Below are positions 1-7,144 of a stretch of 27,580 nt of DNA, piece after piece (the stretch's first letter is position 1; every line of letters begins with the position of its first letter). A program made the translations under genes and the position numbers. The notes under the pieces are model-generated. The model was not told the DNA's origin. It searched no databases and was given only the letters and a program-made list of their open reading frames with translations. The stretch is from Pseudomonadota bacterium. GTDB lineage: Bacteria > Pseudomonadota > Gammaproteobacteria > Burkholderiales > Burkholderiaceae_C. The DNA is taken from the NCBI GenBank assembly GCA_023442945.1, contig JAEZWW010000074.1, positions 1 through 27,580 of the forward strand, read 5' to 3'.

Positions 1-128
1 GGTCGCGACAGCGCCACCCGCTGCCCACGGGGATTTTTGGTACGCTGGCGCGTCGCCCGGCCCGCTACCTGCTCACGCACAGCGGCCCGCCGGGCGCACA
101 TCCACCCACCCCGATCGGAGCGTTCCGC

Positions 129-734
129 ATGAAACTCTATTACTCGCCCGGCGCCTGTTCGCTGGCCTCGCACATCGCCCTGGAAGAAACCGGCCTGAAG
201 TACGAAGCCATTGCCGCGCCCACCAAGACCAAGGTGCTGCCCGACGGCTCGGACTACCGCAAAGTCAATCCGCTGGGCTATGTGCCCTACCTGGTGATGG
301 ACGACGGCACGGGCCTGGCCGAAGGCCCCGCCATCCTGCAGTACATCGCCGACCAGGCGCCGGCCACGAAGCTGGCGCCCGCCAACGGCACCGTGCCGCG
401 CTACCAGCTGCAAAGCTGGCTCAACTTCATCGGCACCGAAGTGCACAAGAACTTCGGCCCGCTGTTCAATTCGGCCATGCCCGAAGAAGCCAAGCAGATC
501 TTCACCACCAACCTGCTGGGCCGCCTGAAGTGGGTCGACGGCGAATTGGCCGGCAAACCCTTCCTGATGGGCAACGACTTCACCGTCGCCGACGCCTACC
601 TGTTCGTCGTCACCAACTGGGCCCAACCGCTGAACGTCGACCTGTCGCCGTTCAAGAACCTGCTGGCCTTCCGCGAGCGCGTGGCCGCGCGCCCGGCCGT
701 GCAAGCGGCGATGAAGGCCGAAGGGCTGAGCTGA
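129..734 (+). CDS. gstA: Beta-class glutathione S-transferase
   Basis: This 201-residue protein is a cytosolic glutathione S-transferase, which conjugates glutathione to electrophiles or reduces mixed disulfides. The N-terminus MKLYYSPGACSLASHIALEE is the hallmark of the bacterial beta class: Tyr5, Cys10 and Ser11 line the glutathione site. The thioredoxin-fold half ends in EGPAILQYIAD, and the helical C-terminal half carries the DFTVADAYLF capping motif. Length and the order of motifs match E. coli GstA, also 201 residues. The ATG at 129 has a GGAGC ribosome site about 8 bases upstream. The same frame stays open to the window edge, but nothing upstream resembles a domain. An intrinsic terminator follows. 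The gene stands alone, so its physiological substrate cannot be inferred. Confidence 0.93.
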   Translation: MKLYYSPGACSLASHIALEETGLKYEAIAAPTKTKVLPDGSDYRKVNPLGYVPYLVMDDGTGLAEGPAILQYIADQAPATKLAPANGTVPRYQLQSWLNFIGTEVHKNFGPLFNSAMPEEAKQIFTTNLLGRLKWVDGELAGKPFLMGNDFTVADAYLFVVTNWAQPLNVDLSPFKNLLAFRERVAARPAVQAAMKAEGLS

Positions 735-770
735 TCGCCCGGCGCTCTTCGCAGAGCGCCCAAAACGAAA

Positions 771-808
771 GCGCGCGGGTTCGGCTTCAGGCCGTCCGCG
801 CGCTTTTT
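771..808 (+). terminator. Intrinsic terminator of the glutathione S-transferase gene
   Basis: GCGCGCGG (771-778) pairs with CCGCGCGC (796-803) around a 17-base loop and is followed directly by TTTTT. It lies 37 bases after the stop codon. Confidence 0.85.
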
Positions 809-823
809 GTTGGCCTGAATGCT

Positions 824-878
824 CTTAATTTGCTAGCTGTCCGCGCACATTCCTGTAGGGCCAGCGGCCGATTTCATT
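824..878 (-). repeat. Family I dispersed repeat, copy 1 (reverse)
   Basis: The copy contains TAGCTGTCCGCGCA followed by TGTAGGGCCAGCGGCCGATT. This is the reverse orientation of the family I consensus (CGGCCTCTGGCCCTAC ... CTGCGCAAGCAGCTAT). It lies between the terminator of the upstream gene and the 3' end of the next gene. Confidence 0.75.
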
Positions 879-915
879 CGAAAACCGGCTTACCCCACTC
901 GGCGCGCCGCCGCGC

Positions 916-1788
916 TCACAGCACCGGCGGCGCCGGCTGCTTGCTGGGCTTGCGCCACGCGTCGACGGTCATGTGGTCGACCTGCACGCCGTTGCTGGTG
1001 GCCAGCTGCTTGCCCTGCGGGCCGTTCAGCACCTTTTGCATGGCGCGGTCCACGGCGGCCTGCAGCGCGCGGTCGCCCTTGCGCATGACCAGGGCGTAGG
1101 GCTCCACCGTCAGCTGTTCGCGGCGCAGGGCCACGGCCGGGTCCTTGGGGATCATCAGCTCGTCGGCCACCAGCGTGTCGATGGCCTTGCTTTTGAGCAG
1201 CTGCACGCCTTCGCCGTAGCTGTTGACTTCGCGCACCGGGCCCAGCAGCAGCGTGGCGGCTTTCTTGCTGGCGTACGTCGCCATCAGACCCTGCGCGGTG
1301 GAGCCGCGCAGCACCCCGGTGCGGCCAAAGGCGCGCGGCGACGCGTACTGCGTGTCGCCGGCGCGGTAGGCGGCCACCACGCGCGAGACGTAGAAGGTGT
1401 CGGAAAAGTCCACCTGTGCCGCGCGCGCCGCGGTGTTGGAGGTGATGCCGCAGTGCAAATCGATCTTGCCGTCTTTCAGCATGTTGAACGAGTCGAACAG
1501 CGACACCGGCTCGAACTTGATGGCGATCGGCGTCTTCAGCTCGTCGCCGATCTGCTGCACGATGGCCTGGCACAGGCCCCAGCTGAAGCCGGCCGGCTTG
1601 CCGTTGCCGTCCAGGTACGAAAACGGCTGCGCGTCCTGGCGCACGCCCAGGGTGATGCTCTTGGTGGCGGCCACGCGCGCCAGCGTATCGCTGGACTGGG
1701 CCAGGGCCGGCGCGGCCGCGGCCACGGCGGCCAGGGCGGTCACGGACAACAGGGCGCGGCGGAACAGGGCGGCGGACGGGGAACGCAT
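916..1788 (-). CDS. Periplasmic amino-acid-binding protein of an ABC transporter (SBP_bac_3 family)
   Basis: This 290-residue protein is a solute-binding protein of the glutamate/aspartate type. A signal peptide occupies about residues 1-30, with an Arg-containing start, a hydrophobic Ala/Leu run and an ALA-QS cleavage site. The mature part opens with VAATKSITLGVRQDAQPFSY, continues with GFSWGLCQAIVQQI and includes DGKIDLHCGITSNTAARA, a typical ligand-contacting region of family 3 binding proteins. The protein would deliver an amino acid to an inner-membrane permease, but no permease or ATPase gene is adjacent. It is therefore an orphan, used by a transporter elsewhere or acting as a sensor. 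The start at 1788 puts the signal peptide at the N-terminus; the ribosome site is weak. The transporter gene upstream is on the same strand, with about 170 bases between them. Confidence 0.85.
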   Translation of the reverse strand: MRSPSAALFRRALLSVTALAAVAAAAPALAQSSDTLARVAATKSITLGVRQDAQPFSYLDGNGKPAGFSWGLCQAIVQQIGDELKTPIAIKFEPVSLFDSFNMLKDGKIDLHCGITSNTAARAAQVDFSDTFYVSRVVAAYRAGDTQYASPRAFGRTGVLRGSTAQGLMATYASKKAATLLLGPVREVNSYGEGVQLLKSKAIDTLVADELMIPKDPAVALRREQLTVEPYALVMRKGDRALQAAVDRAMQKVLNGPQGKQLATSNGVQVDHMTVDAWRKPSKQPAPPVL

Positions 1789-1958
1789 GGCAGGGCTCTT
1801 TCGGACAAACGGTCAAATGCGGCCGACGTTCGGTCGCACACCGCGCGGATTGTTCACAGCGCCCGTTACTCCGCCTAGCATCGGCGCCACAGATTCATGC
1901 GTCGGCTGCGCAATAGTGCCACCCGTATGGCGCGCGTCCTACCCTGTCGTGCAAAAGT

Positions 1959-3170
1959 TCACATCAGCGGTTTTTGCCGCCAGGCCAGCAGCGCGCCCAG
2001 CCACAGCGCGCCGGCCGAATACAGCAGCCCGCGCGCCAGCCCGCCGGGGCCGTCCGCCACCCAGCCCACCACCGTCGGCCCGATGATCTGGCCCAGCGCA
2101 AACAGGATGGTGAAGCCGCTGATGCCCGCCGCCCACTGCGGCCGCGGCAGGTTGTGGCGCACGAACGCGGTGGTCGACGCCACCACCGACAGAAACACCG
2201 CGCCAAACAGCAGGCCCGATGCCAGCACCACCGGCCACGCGCCGGTCAACGCCGGCAACACCGTGGCCACGCCCAGCAGCGCGTTCAGCAGCGCCAGCGC
2301 GCCGCCGCCCTTGGCGCGGTTTAGCAGCCCGGCCCAGATGCGCGCCGACGCCACCACCGCCAGTCCCAGCAGGGCGTAGAACAGCGTGATCGCGCCGGGG
2401 CGCACGCCTTGTTCGCGCAGCAAGGCGATCACAAAGGTCATGTAGCCGATGTAGCCGACGCCAAACAAGGTGTAGCCCAGCAGCACCGGCGTCATGCGCC
2501 GCCAGGGCACGGGGTTTTGAACAGAATCGGCCTCTGGCCCTACAGCCACTTGCGCGGCCAGCTCCTCTTTTTGTAGTACCTTGGCGGGCCAGACCAAGCC
2601 GATCGTGGCCAGCACACAGGCCAACGCCAGCCCCCACCACGCCCAGGCCCACGCGTGTGGCGCCGCCGCACCCGCGGCCAGCAGCGCCGGCACGCCCAGC
2701 GCCGACACCGCAATGCCCCAGCCCGTGCCGCCGTAATACAGCCCCAGCAGCAGGCCGGCGTGCTCCGGCGCACGCGCGCCCAGCCGCGCCGCCATCAGCC
2801 CGCCCGCCACAAACACCAGCGCACTGGCCGCGCCCGCCAGCGTGCGCTGCATCAGGAGCGGCGCCGCGTCGGTAAAAAACCCCGACGCCGCCATGAACAC
2901 GCTGGCCAGCAGCGCCCCGCCCAGCAGCACGGGCGACGCGCCATAGCGGCGGATCAGCCGCGGCGTGGCCAGCGCGCCGATCAGATACCCCAGCGCGTTG
3001 GCGGTGTTCATTGCGCCGGCCAGCGTGTACGTCCAGCCCAGGTCTTCGCGCATCACCGGCAGCAACAGGCCGTAGGCAAAGCGCGTCACCCCCAGCGACA
3101 CCGCCGCGCCCAGCGACAAGGCCAGCGCCAGCCACAGCAGGCGGGGCAAAGGGGTGGGGGCATCGCGCAT
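1959..3170 (-). CDS. MFS transporter, YbfB/YjiJ family
   Basis: This 403-residue polytopic inner-membrane protein has about 12 hydrophobic segments. The segment GVTRFAYGLLLPVMREDLGW near the N-terminus is the signature of the YbfB/YjiJ family of the major facilitator superfamily, followed by TANALGYLIGALATPRLIRRYG. Substrates of this family are poorly defined; efflux of a small molecule is likely. The Met codon at 3170 is preferred because the protein then begins just before the first membrane helix; a start at 3224 would add 18 residues of poor character. The central cytoplasmic loop (about residues 198-216) is encoded by a copy of the family I repeat in frame. The gene is divergent from the reductase gene at 3348, suggesting shared control. 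Confidence 0.85.
   Translation of the reverse strand: MRDAPTPLPRLLWLALALSLGAAVSLGVTRFAYGLLLPVMREDLGWTYTLAGAMNTANALGYLIGALATPRLIRRYGASPVLLGGALLASVFMAASGFFTDAAPLLMQRTLAGAASALVFVAGGLMAARLGARAPEHAGLLLGLYYGGTGWGIAVSALGVPALLAAGAAAPHAWAWAWWGLALACVLATIGLVWPAKVLQKEELAAQVAVGPEADSVQNPVPWRRMTPVLLGYTLFGVGYIGYMTFVIALLREQGVRPGAITLFYALLGLAVVASARIWAGLLNRAKGGGALALLNALLGVATVLPALTGAWPVVLASGLLFGAVFLSVVASTTAFVRHNLPRPQWAAGISGFTILFALGQIIGPTVVGWVADGPGGLARGLLYSAGALWLGALLAWRQKPLM
2525..2577 (+). repeat. Family I dispersed repeat, copy 2 (forward), inside the MFS gene
   Basis: The copy carries CGGCCTCTGGCCCTACAGCC, then TTGCGCGGCCAGCTCCT. It lies inside the coding sequence of the transporter and is translated in the opposite direction as part of the central loop (peptide KEELAAQVAVGPEADS). 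Confidence 0.85.
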
Positions 3171-3239
3171 GCCCAGATTGTGGGCCCGCGCCGCTTCCCG
3201 CCGCAGCGCCAGGGCGACACGCACCCATTCGCCGCCACC

Positions 3240-3283
3240 GACGCAGGCGACGCAGGCGACGCAGGCGGCGGCAGGCGGCGGCA
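3240..3283. repeat. Short tandem repeat (9-bp unit) between divergent genes
   Basis: Three perfect tandem copies of GACGCAGGC run from 3240 to 3266 and are followed by related GGCGGCAGG-like units to about 3283. The array sits between the start of the MFS gene and the start of the reductase gene, about 65 bases before the reductase ATG. Confidence 0.8.
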
Positions 3284-3347
3284 GCGCGCGCCCAGCCAGC
3301 GGCGCACAATGGTCGCAACCGATTCAGCCGCTTGCAAGGACCACCGC

Positions 3348-4469
3348 ATGGCCAACCCGCTTTTCACCCCCACCTGCGTCGGCGCCATCGAAGTCGCCAA
3401 CCGCGTCGTCATGGCCCCGCTGACGCGCAACCGCGCGCCGGGCGCCGTCCCCACGCCGCTGATGGCCGCGTACTACGCCCAGCGCGCCGACCCCGAAACC
3501 GGCGCCGGCCTGATCGTCAGCGAGGCCACCGCCATCAGCCCGCAAGGCCAGGGCTATGCCGACGTGCCGGGGCTGTACGGCTCCGACCAGATCGACGGCT
3601 GGAAGAAGGTCACGCGCGCCGTGCACGACGCCGGCGGCAAGATCGTCTGCCAGCTGTGGCACGTGGGCCGCGTGTCGCACCACCTGCTGCAGCCCGACCA
3701 CGGCGCGCCGGTCGCGCCATCGGCCATCCGCGCCGACACCAAGACCTATTTGATCGACGGCGAAGGCCAGGGCGGGTTCGCTTTGACCAGCCAGCCGCGC
3801 GCCCTGCACCGCCACGAGATCCCCGGCATCGTCCACGACTACGCCGTGGCCGCGCGCAACGCCGTTCAGTCGGCCGGCTTTGACGGCGTGGAAATCCACG
3901 GCGCCAACGGCTACCTGCTGGACCAGTTCCTGAAGACCAACGCCAACCACCGCGATGACGACTACGGCGGCAGCATCACCAACCGCGCGCGCCTGATGCT
4001 GGAAGTTACCCGCGCCGTGGCCGACGCCGTGGGCCACGACCGCGTCGGCATCCGCCTGTCGCCCGTCACCCCCGCCAACGACATCCACGACGACGACCCC
4101 CAACCGCTGTTCGACCACCTGCTGGCGCACCTGGCGCCACTCGGCCTGGCCTATGTGCACGTCATCGAAGGCGCCACCGGCGGCCCGCGCGTGGTGGACG
4201 GCCGCCCGTTCGACTACGCCCAGGCCAAGGCCGCCTACCGCCAGGCCGGCGGGCGCGCCGCCTGGATGGTCAACAACGGCTACGACCCCGAGCTGGCGCA
4301 AGACGCCATCGCCAGCGGCCGCGCCGACCTGGTCGCCTTCGGCAAAGCCTTCATCAGCATGCCCGATTTGACCGAGCGCCTGCGGCGCGGCGGCCCCTTC
4401 CGGGGCCTGGACAAGGCCACGCTGTACGGCGGCGGAGCTGCGGGGTACACCGACTACCCGGCGCTGTAG
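3348..4469 (+). CDS. Old-yellow-enzyme family NADH:flavin oxidoreductase (ene-reductase)
   Basis: This 373-residue protein is an FMN-dependent ene-reductase of the NemA/OYE type. It would reduce activated C=C bonds of unsaturated aldehydes, ketones or maleimides, or nitro compounds, using NAD(P)H in the cytosol. The TIM-barrel landmarks are all present: PLTRNRA (Thr26 contacts the flavin), CQLWHVGRVSH, HGANGYLLDQF with His184 and Asn187 for substrate binding and Tyr189 as proton donor, then NHRDDDYGGSITNR, and VNNGYDPELA with AFGKAFISMPDL for flavin phosphate binding. The start at 3348 follows AAGGA by about 8 bases. The same frame is open far upstream but that part overlaps the divergent transporter gene and has no domain. 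Its divergent partner is an exporter, so both may respond to the same electrophile. Confidence 0.93.
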   Translation: MANPLFTPTCVGAIEVANRVVMAPLTRNRAPGAVPTPLMAAYYAQRADPETGAGLIVSEATAISPQGQGYADVPGLYGSDQIDGWKKVTRAVHDAGGKIVCQLWHVGRVSHHLLQPDHGAPVAPSAIRADTKTYLIDGEGQGGFALTSQPRALHRHEIPGIVHDYAVAARNAVQSAGFDGVEIHGANGYLLDQFLKTNANHRDDDYGGSITNRARLMLEVTRAVADAVGHDRVGIRLSPVTPANDIHDDDPQPLFDHLLAHLAPLGLAYVHVIEGATGGPRVVDGRPFDYAQAKAAYRQAGGRAAWMVNNGYDPELAQDAIASGRADLVAFGKAFISMPDLTERLRRGGPFRGLDKATLYGGGAAGYTDYPAL

Positions 4470-4507
4470 GCCGATCGCTGTCCAGCGCGGACGTCAAGCG
4501 TGGCGCA

Positions 4508-4523
4508 GGCCCCCGAGGGGGCC
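4508..4523 (+). terminator. Possible weak terminator hairpin
   Basis: GGCCCCC pairs with GGGGGCC in a compact hairpin about 40 bases after the reductase stop codon. No T-run follows, so it is a weak candidate. Confidence 0.35.
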
Positions 4524-4602
4524 CAACCCCTGATTTGCGGGATTTTCACAACGCTTTCGCAAAAAATCATCCATAAACACGTCAAATGACACACCTCAGA
4601 CC

Positions 4603-4617
4603 GGTTCATACTGAACC
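4603..4617. promoter_or_regulatory. Perfect 15-bp palindrome, candidate operator
   Basis: GGTTCATACTGAACC is a perfect inverted repeat (6-bp arms, 3-base centre) 44 bases before the start of the IPTL-CTERM protein. It sits where a promoter is expected. A second near-palindrome, CAAAATGGGCCCGTTTTG, follows at 4623-4640. The cognate regulator is unknown. Confidence 0.5.
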
Positions 4618-4661
4618 CCGTCCAAAATGGGCCCGTTTTGAAACCTCCGGGAGTATTGAAC

Positions 4662-5678
4662 ATGCAAAAACCATTTGTCCGCACGCTGGTCGCTGGCGCC
4701 GCGTTGGGACTGCTCGGCTCGGCTGCTTTCGCGCAGGCCATTGACCTGTCCAGCGGCAGCGCTGTCGTGCCGCCAGGCGTTTACGGCATCGACGTGGTCG
4801 TCACCAGCGGCAGCGGCGGCGGCGGTGGCAGCGACGCACCCCGCGTGGGCATTGACGGCACCGGTGGCGTAGGCGGCAGCGGCACCACGGTCACCGCGAC
4901 CATCGCCGTTCAGCCCGGCCAAACGATCACCGTCGTGCAAGGAGCTGCCGGCGCAGGCGGCGCCAACAAGCAGTACAACAACGCCGGTGGTGCCATGGGG
5001 GGCGCGGGCGGTACCGGCAACGGTGCCGGTGGCAATGGCGGCGCTGCCAACCGCAAGGATTACAGCGGTGCCGGCGGCGGCGGTGGTGGCGCCAGTTCAC
5101 TGACAGTCGGCAACCTGATCATCATCGCCGGCGGTGGCGGTGGCGGCGGTGGGGGCAGCTACGGCGTGCCGGGCGGCGCGGGTGTCGCGGGCGCCACCAC
5201 GGTCAACAACGTCGCGGCCTGCGCGCCAGCGCCGGGAGCCGTTGGCACGGGCGATGAGGCCGCTGGCGTCAACGGCAACCCGACTGGCGACGGCGCGGGC
5301 GGCGGCGGCGGCGGCGGCGGTTACACCGGCGTGGTCGGTGCCGGCGGCACGGCTGGGCGCGAAAACGCCGTGCCCTTCACCTCGGGTGGCGGTGGGGGTG
5401 GTGGTGGCTCTTGCGCCTACGCCGCTGACGCAGCCAACAGCTTCGTGACGCCGCCGACCGCAGCGGCCGGCCCAGCCGGTGGCGCTGGCGGATTGAGCAG
5501 CCAGAACACCGGCAGCTTCGCCAGCCCGGGCGGCGCCGGCACGGTGACCGCCGTGGTCAACCCCGCCGTGGTCGCTCCACCCGTCGCGGCCGTGCCGACC
5601 CTGGCCACCTGGGGCTTGCTGGCCATGGGTGCGCTGCTCGCCGGCTTCGGCGTGCGCCGCGTACGCCAACAAGGCTGA
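4662..5678 (+). CDS. Secreted glycine-rich protein with IPTL-CTERM sorting signal
   Basis: This 338-residue protein starts with a clear signal peptide (MQKPFVRTLVAGAALGLLGS, cleavage near AFA-QA). The body, residues about 50-290, is very rich in Gly, Ala and Ser, with runs such as GAGGGGGG, and has no catalytic motif. The C-terminus has VPTLATWG at about residues 311-318, then a hydrophobic helix and the basic tail RRVRQQG. This is the tripartite IPTLxxWG-CTERM signal recognised by exosortase H-type enzymes, which cleave it during export. The sorting enzyme is not in this window. The ATG at 4662 is chosen over an earlier one because it follows GGGAG by about 8 bases and places the signal peptide at the N-terminus. 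The likely role is an envelope or matrix structural protein; this is inference. Confidence 0.85.
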   Translation: MQKPFVRTLVAGAALGLLGSAAFAQAIDLSSGSAVVPPGVYGIDVVVTSGSGGGGGSDAPRVGIDGTGGVGGSGTTVTATIAVQPGQTITVVQGAAGAGGANKQYNNAGGAMGGAGGTGNGAGGNGGAANRKDYSGAGGGGGGASSLTVGNLIIIAGGGGGGGGGSYGVPGGAGVAGATTVNNVAACAPAPGAVGTGDEAAGVNGNPTGDGAGGGGGGGGYTGVVGAGGTAGRENAVPFTSGGGGGGGGSCAYAADAANSFVTPPTAAAGPAGGAGGLSSQNTGSFASPGGAGTVTAVVNPAVVAPPVAAVPTLATWGLLAMGALLAGFGVRRVRQQG

Positions 5679-5733
5679 CGATCGACCCCAACGCCTGCCC
5701 GGCCGGGAGGCCGGGCGACGTCGGCAAAAAACC

Positions 5734-5756
5734 AAGGCGCCTTCGGGCGCCTTTTT
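5734..5756. terminator. Bidirectional intrinsic terminator
   Basis: GGCGCC-TTCG-GGCGCC flanked by AA and TT, followed by a T-run on the plus strand and by a T-rich stretch on the minus strand. It serves the convergent IPTL-CTERM gene and fghA. Confidence 0.85.
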
Positions 5757-5763
5757 CGTGTCC

Positions 5764-6612
5764 TCAGCCCGCCTTCAAGACCGCCGCATGGTGCGCCATG
5801 TGCTCGCCCATGAAGCTGGCGATGAAGTAATAGCTGTGGTCGTAGCCCGGGCGCAAGTTCAGCGTGAAAGGGTGGCCGACCTGTTCGCACGCGGCTTTCA
5901 GCAGCTCGGGCTTGAGTTGGGACAGGAATTCATCGTCCGCACCCTGGTCGACCAGGATCGGCAGGCGCTCCTTGGCGCCAGGAATCAGCGCCACGGTGTC
6001 GTGCGCCAGCCATTTGGCGCGGTCATCGCCCAGGTAGGCGGTGAAGACCTTCTGGCCCCAGGGCACGGCGCTGGGCGCGACGATGGGCGCGAAGGCCGAC
6101 ACGCTCTGGTACTTGCCCGGGTGGCGCAGCGCCAGCGTCAACGCGCCGTGGCCGCCCATCGAATGGCCAAAGATGCCTTGGCGCCCGGTGGTTTTCACGC
6201 CTTGTTGCGCCAGCACGGCGGCCACCACCTCGGGCAGCTCGTGCACCACGTACTCTTCCATGCGGAAGTGGGTGGCCCACGGCGCTTCGGTGGCGTTGAC
6301 GTAAAAGCCCGCGCCCTGACCCAGGTCGTAGGCCGGGTCGTTCGGCACGTCGTCGCCGCGCGGGCTGGTGTCGGGCGCGATCAGGATCAGGCCGTGCTCG
6401 GCCGCAAACTGCTGCGCACCGGCCTTGGTGATGAAGTTCTGCTCGGTGCAGGTCAGCCCGCTCAGCCAGTACAGCAGCGGGCAGGCCTCGCCCTGCAGCG
6501 CGGCGGGCGGCAGGTACACGCCCAGCTTCATCGGCGTGCCGGTGCTGCGGCTGGCGTGCTGCCAGACTTCCTGGCGACCGCCAAAACTGGCGTGGTGTTC
6601 GGTGCGTTCCAT
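5764..6612 (-). CDS. fghA: S-formylglutathione hydrolase
   Basis: This 282-residue cytosolic esterase hydrolyses S-formylglutathione to formate and glutathione, the last step of glutathione-dependent formaldehyde oxidation. It is an alpha/beta hydrolase of the esterase D family. Characteristic segments are LLYWLSGLTCTEQNF (oxyanion and substrate loop), PDTSPRG, GHSMGGHGAL with the nucleophile Ser151, DQGADDEF with the acid Asp226/227, and RPGYDHSYYF with His259. Length matches the family. GAGGAG lies about 8 bases before the start. It is the last gene of a minus-strand operon after frmR, adhC and a small exported protein. The 104-base gap to the preceding gene contains a family I repeat. Confidence 0.96.
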   Translation of the reverse strand: MERTEHHASFGGRQEVWQHASRSTGTPMKLGVYLPPAALQGEACPLLYWLSGLTCTEQNFITKAGAQQFAAEHGLILIAPDTSPRGDDVPNDPAYDLGQGAGFYVNATEAPWATHFRMEEYVVHELPEVVAAVLAQQGVKTTGRQGIFGHSMGGHGALTLALRHPGKYQSVSAFAPIVAPSAVPWGQKVFTAYLGDDRAKWLAHDTVALIPGAKERLPILVDQGADDEFLSQLKPELLKAACEQVGHPFTLNLRPGYDHSYYFIASFMGEHMAHHAAVLKAG

Positions 6613-6640
6613 GGGGCAATCTCCTCAGGAAGAAACTACA

Positions 6641-6697
6641 AAATCAGGAGCTGGCTGCGCAATCTTGGCGCGGGCCAGCGGCTTGGAAGTCATTCAA
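6641..6697 (-). repeat. Family I dispersed repeat, copy 3 (reverse, diverged)
   Basis: The copy contains GGAGCTGGCTGCGCAAT and GGGCCAGCGGCTT in the order expected for the reverse orientation. It occupies the gap between the small exported protein gene and fghA. Confidence 0.6.
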
Positions 6698-6716
6698 ACG
6701 GCGGCGATCCAGCCGC

Positions 6717-7088
6717 TCAACGCCGGCGCGGTTGGAAGCGCTGGTAGCGCCCCGGCTCGGGCAGCGCCGTCTCGTCCATCAGCTGCCAGCGGCCGCGCTT
6801 TTCGCGCGTCAAACGGAACGCCGACATGCCGGGCACGCCCGGTTGCGTCACCACGATGCGGCAGCCATCGCGCTGCCAGCGGGCGTTGAAGGTATCGGGG
6901 CGCTCGTGCAGCCAGCTGTCAAAACGCGGCGTGCCGTCGGCTTCGCGGCTGAGCGAGAACAGTTGGTAGCTGCTGCGCCCGCTGGCGGCCTGCCAGTCGC
7001 CCAGAAAGGCGCTGTCGGCCACGTGGCAGGGCGCGTCGGCCCAGGCCAGTGGGGCGGCAATCAGCCAGGCCATTACTGCGATTTTCAT
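6717..7088 (-). CDS. Small exported protein of unknown function in the formaldehyde operon
   Basis: The preferred start at 7088 gives 123 residues beginning with a signal peptide (MKIAVMAWLIAAPLAWA, cleavage before DAPC). A start at 7133 would add 15 residues ahead of the signal. The mature part is about 105 residues, polar, with two cysteines that could form a disulfide and alternating short stretches (YQLFSLSREADG, FRLTREKRGRWQLMDE) suggestive of a small beta-rich fold. I do not recognise the family. It lies between adhC and fghA on the same strand, 56 bases after adhC, so it is probably co-transcribed with formaldehyde detoxification genes. Its own start abuts a family I repeat and no clear ribosome site is visible. 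Confidence 0.7.
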   Translation of the reverse strand: MKIAVMAWLIAAPLAWADAPCHVADSAFLGDWQAASGRSSYQLFSLSREADGTPRFDSWLHERPDTFNARWQRDGCRIVVTQPGVPGMSAFRLTREKRGRWQLMDETALPEPGRYQRFQPRRR

Positions 7089-7131
7089 AGCTGGCCGCGC
7101 AGATCGCACCAGGGCCACAGGCCGATTTGGC
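7083..7131 (-). repeat. Family I dispersed repeat, copy 4 (reverse)
   Basis: The copy contains CATAGCTGGCCGCGCAGAT followed by AGGGCCACAGGCCGATTTG. It fills the gap between adhC and the small exported protein gene and overlaps the start codon of the latter. Confidence 0.75.
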
Positions 7132-7144
7132 ACTTGTTCAGCGT

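Noticed and set aside
1..128. Coding sequence at the left edge
   Set aside because: Frames are open through this short stretch but nothing recognisable is encoded, and the glutathione S-transferase start at 129 is standard.
2655..3347. N-terminal extension of the ene-reductase frame
   Set aside because: It overlaps the divergent transporter gene, is made of Arg/Gln/Ala-rich shadow sequence, and the ATG at 3348 has a ribosome site and the standard N-terminus.
4800..5420. GGC-rich tract as a simple tandem repeat or assembly artefact
   Set aside because: It encodes an uninterrupted Gly-rich domain between a signal peptide and an IPTL-CTERM tail, with varied codons.
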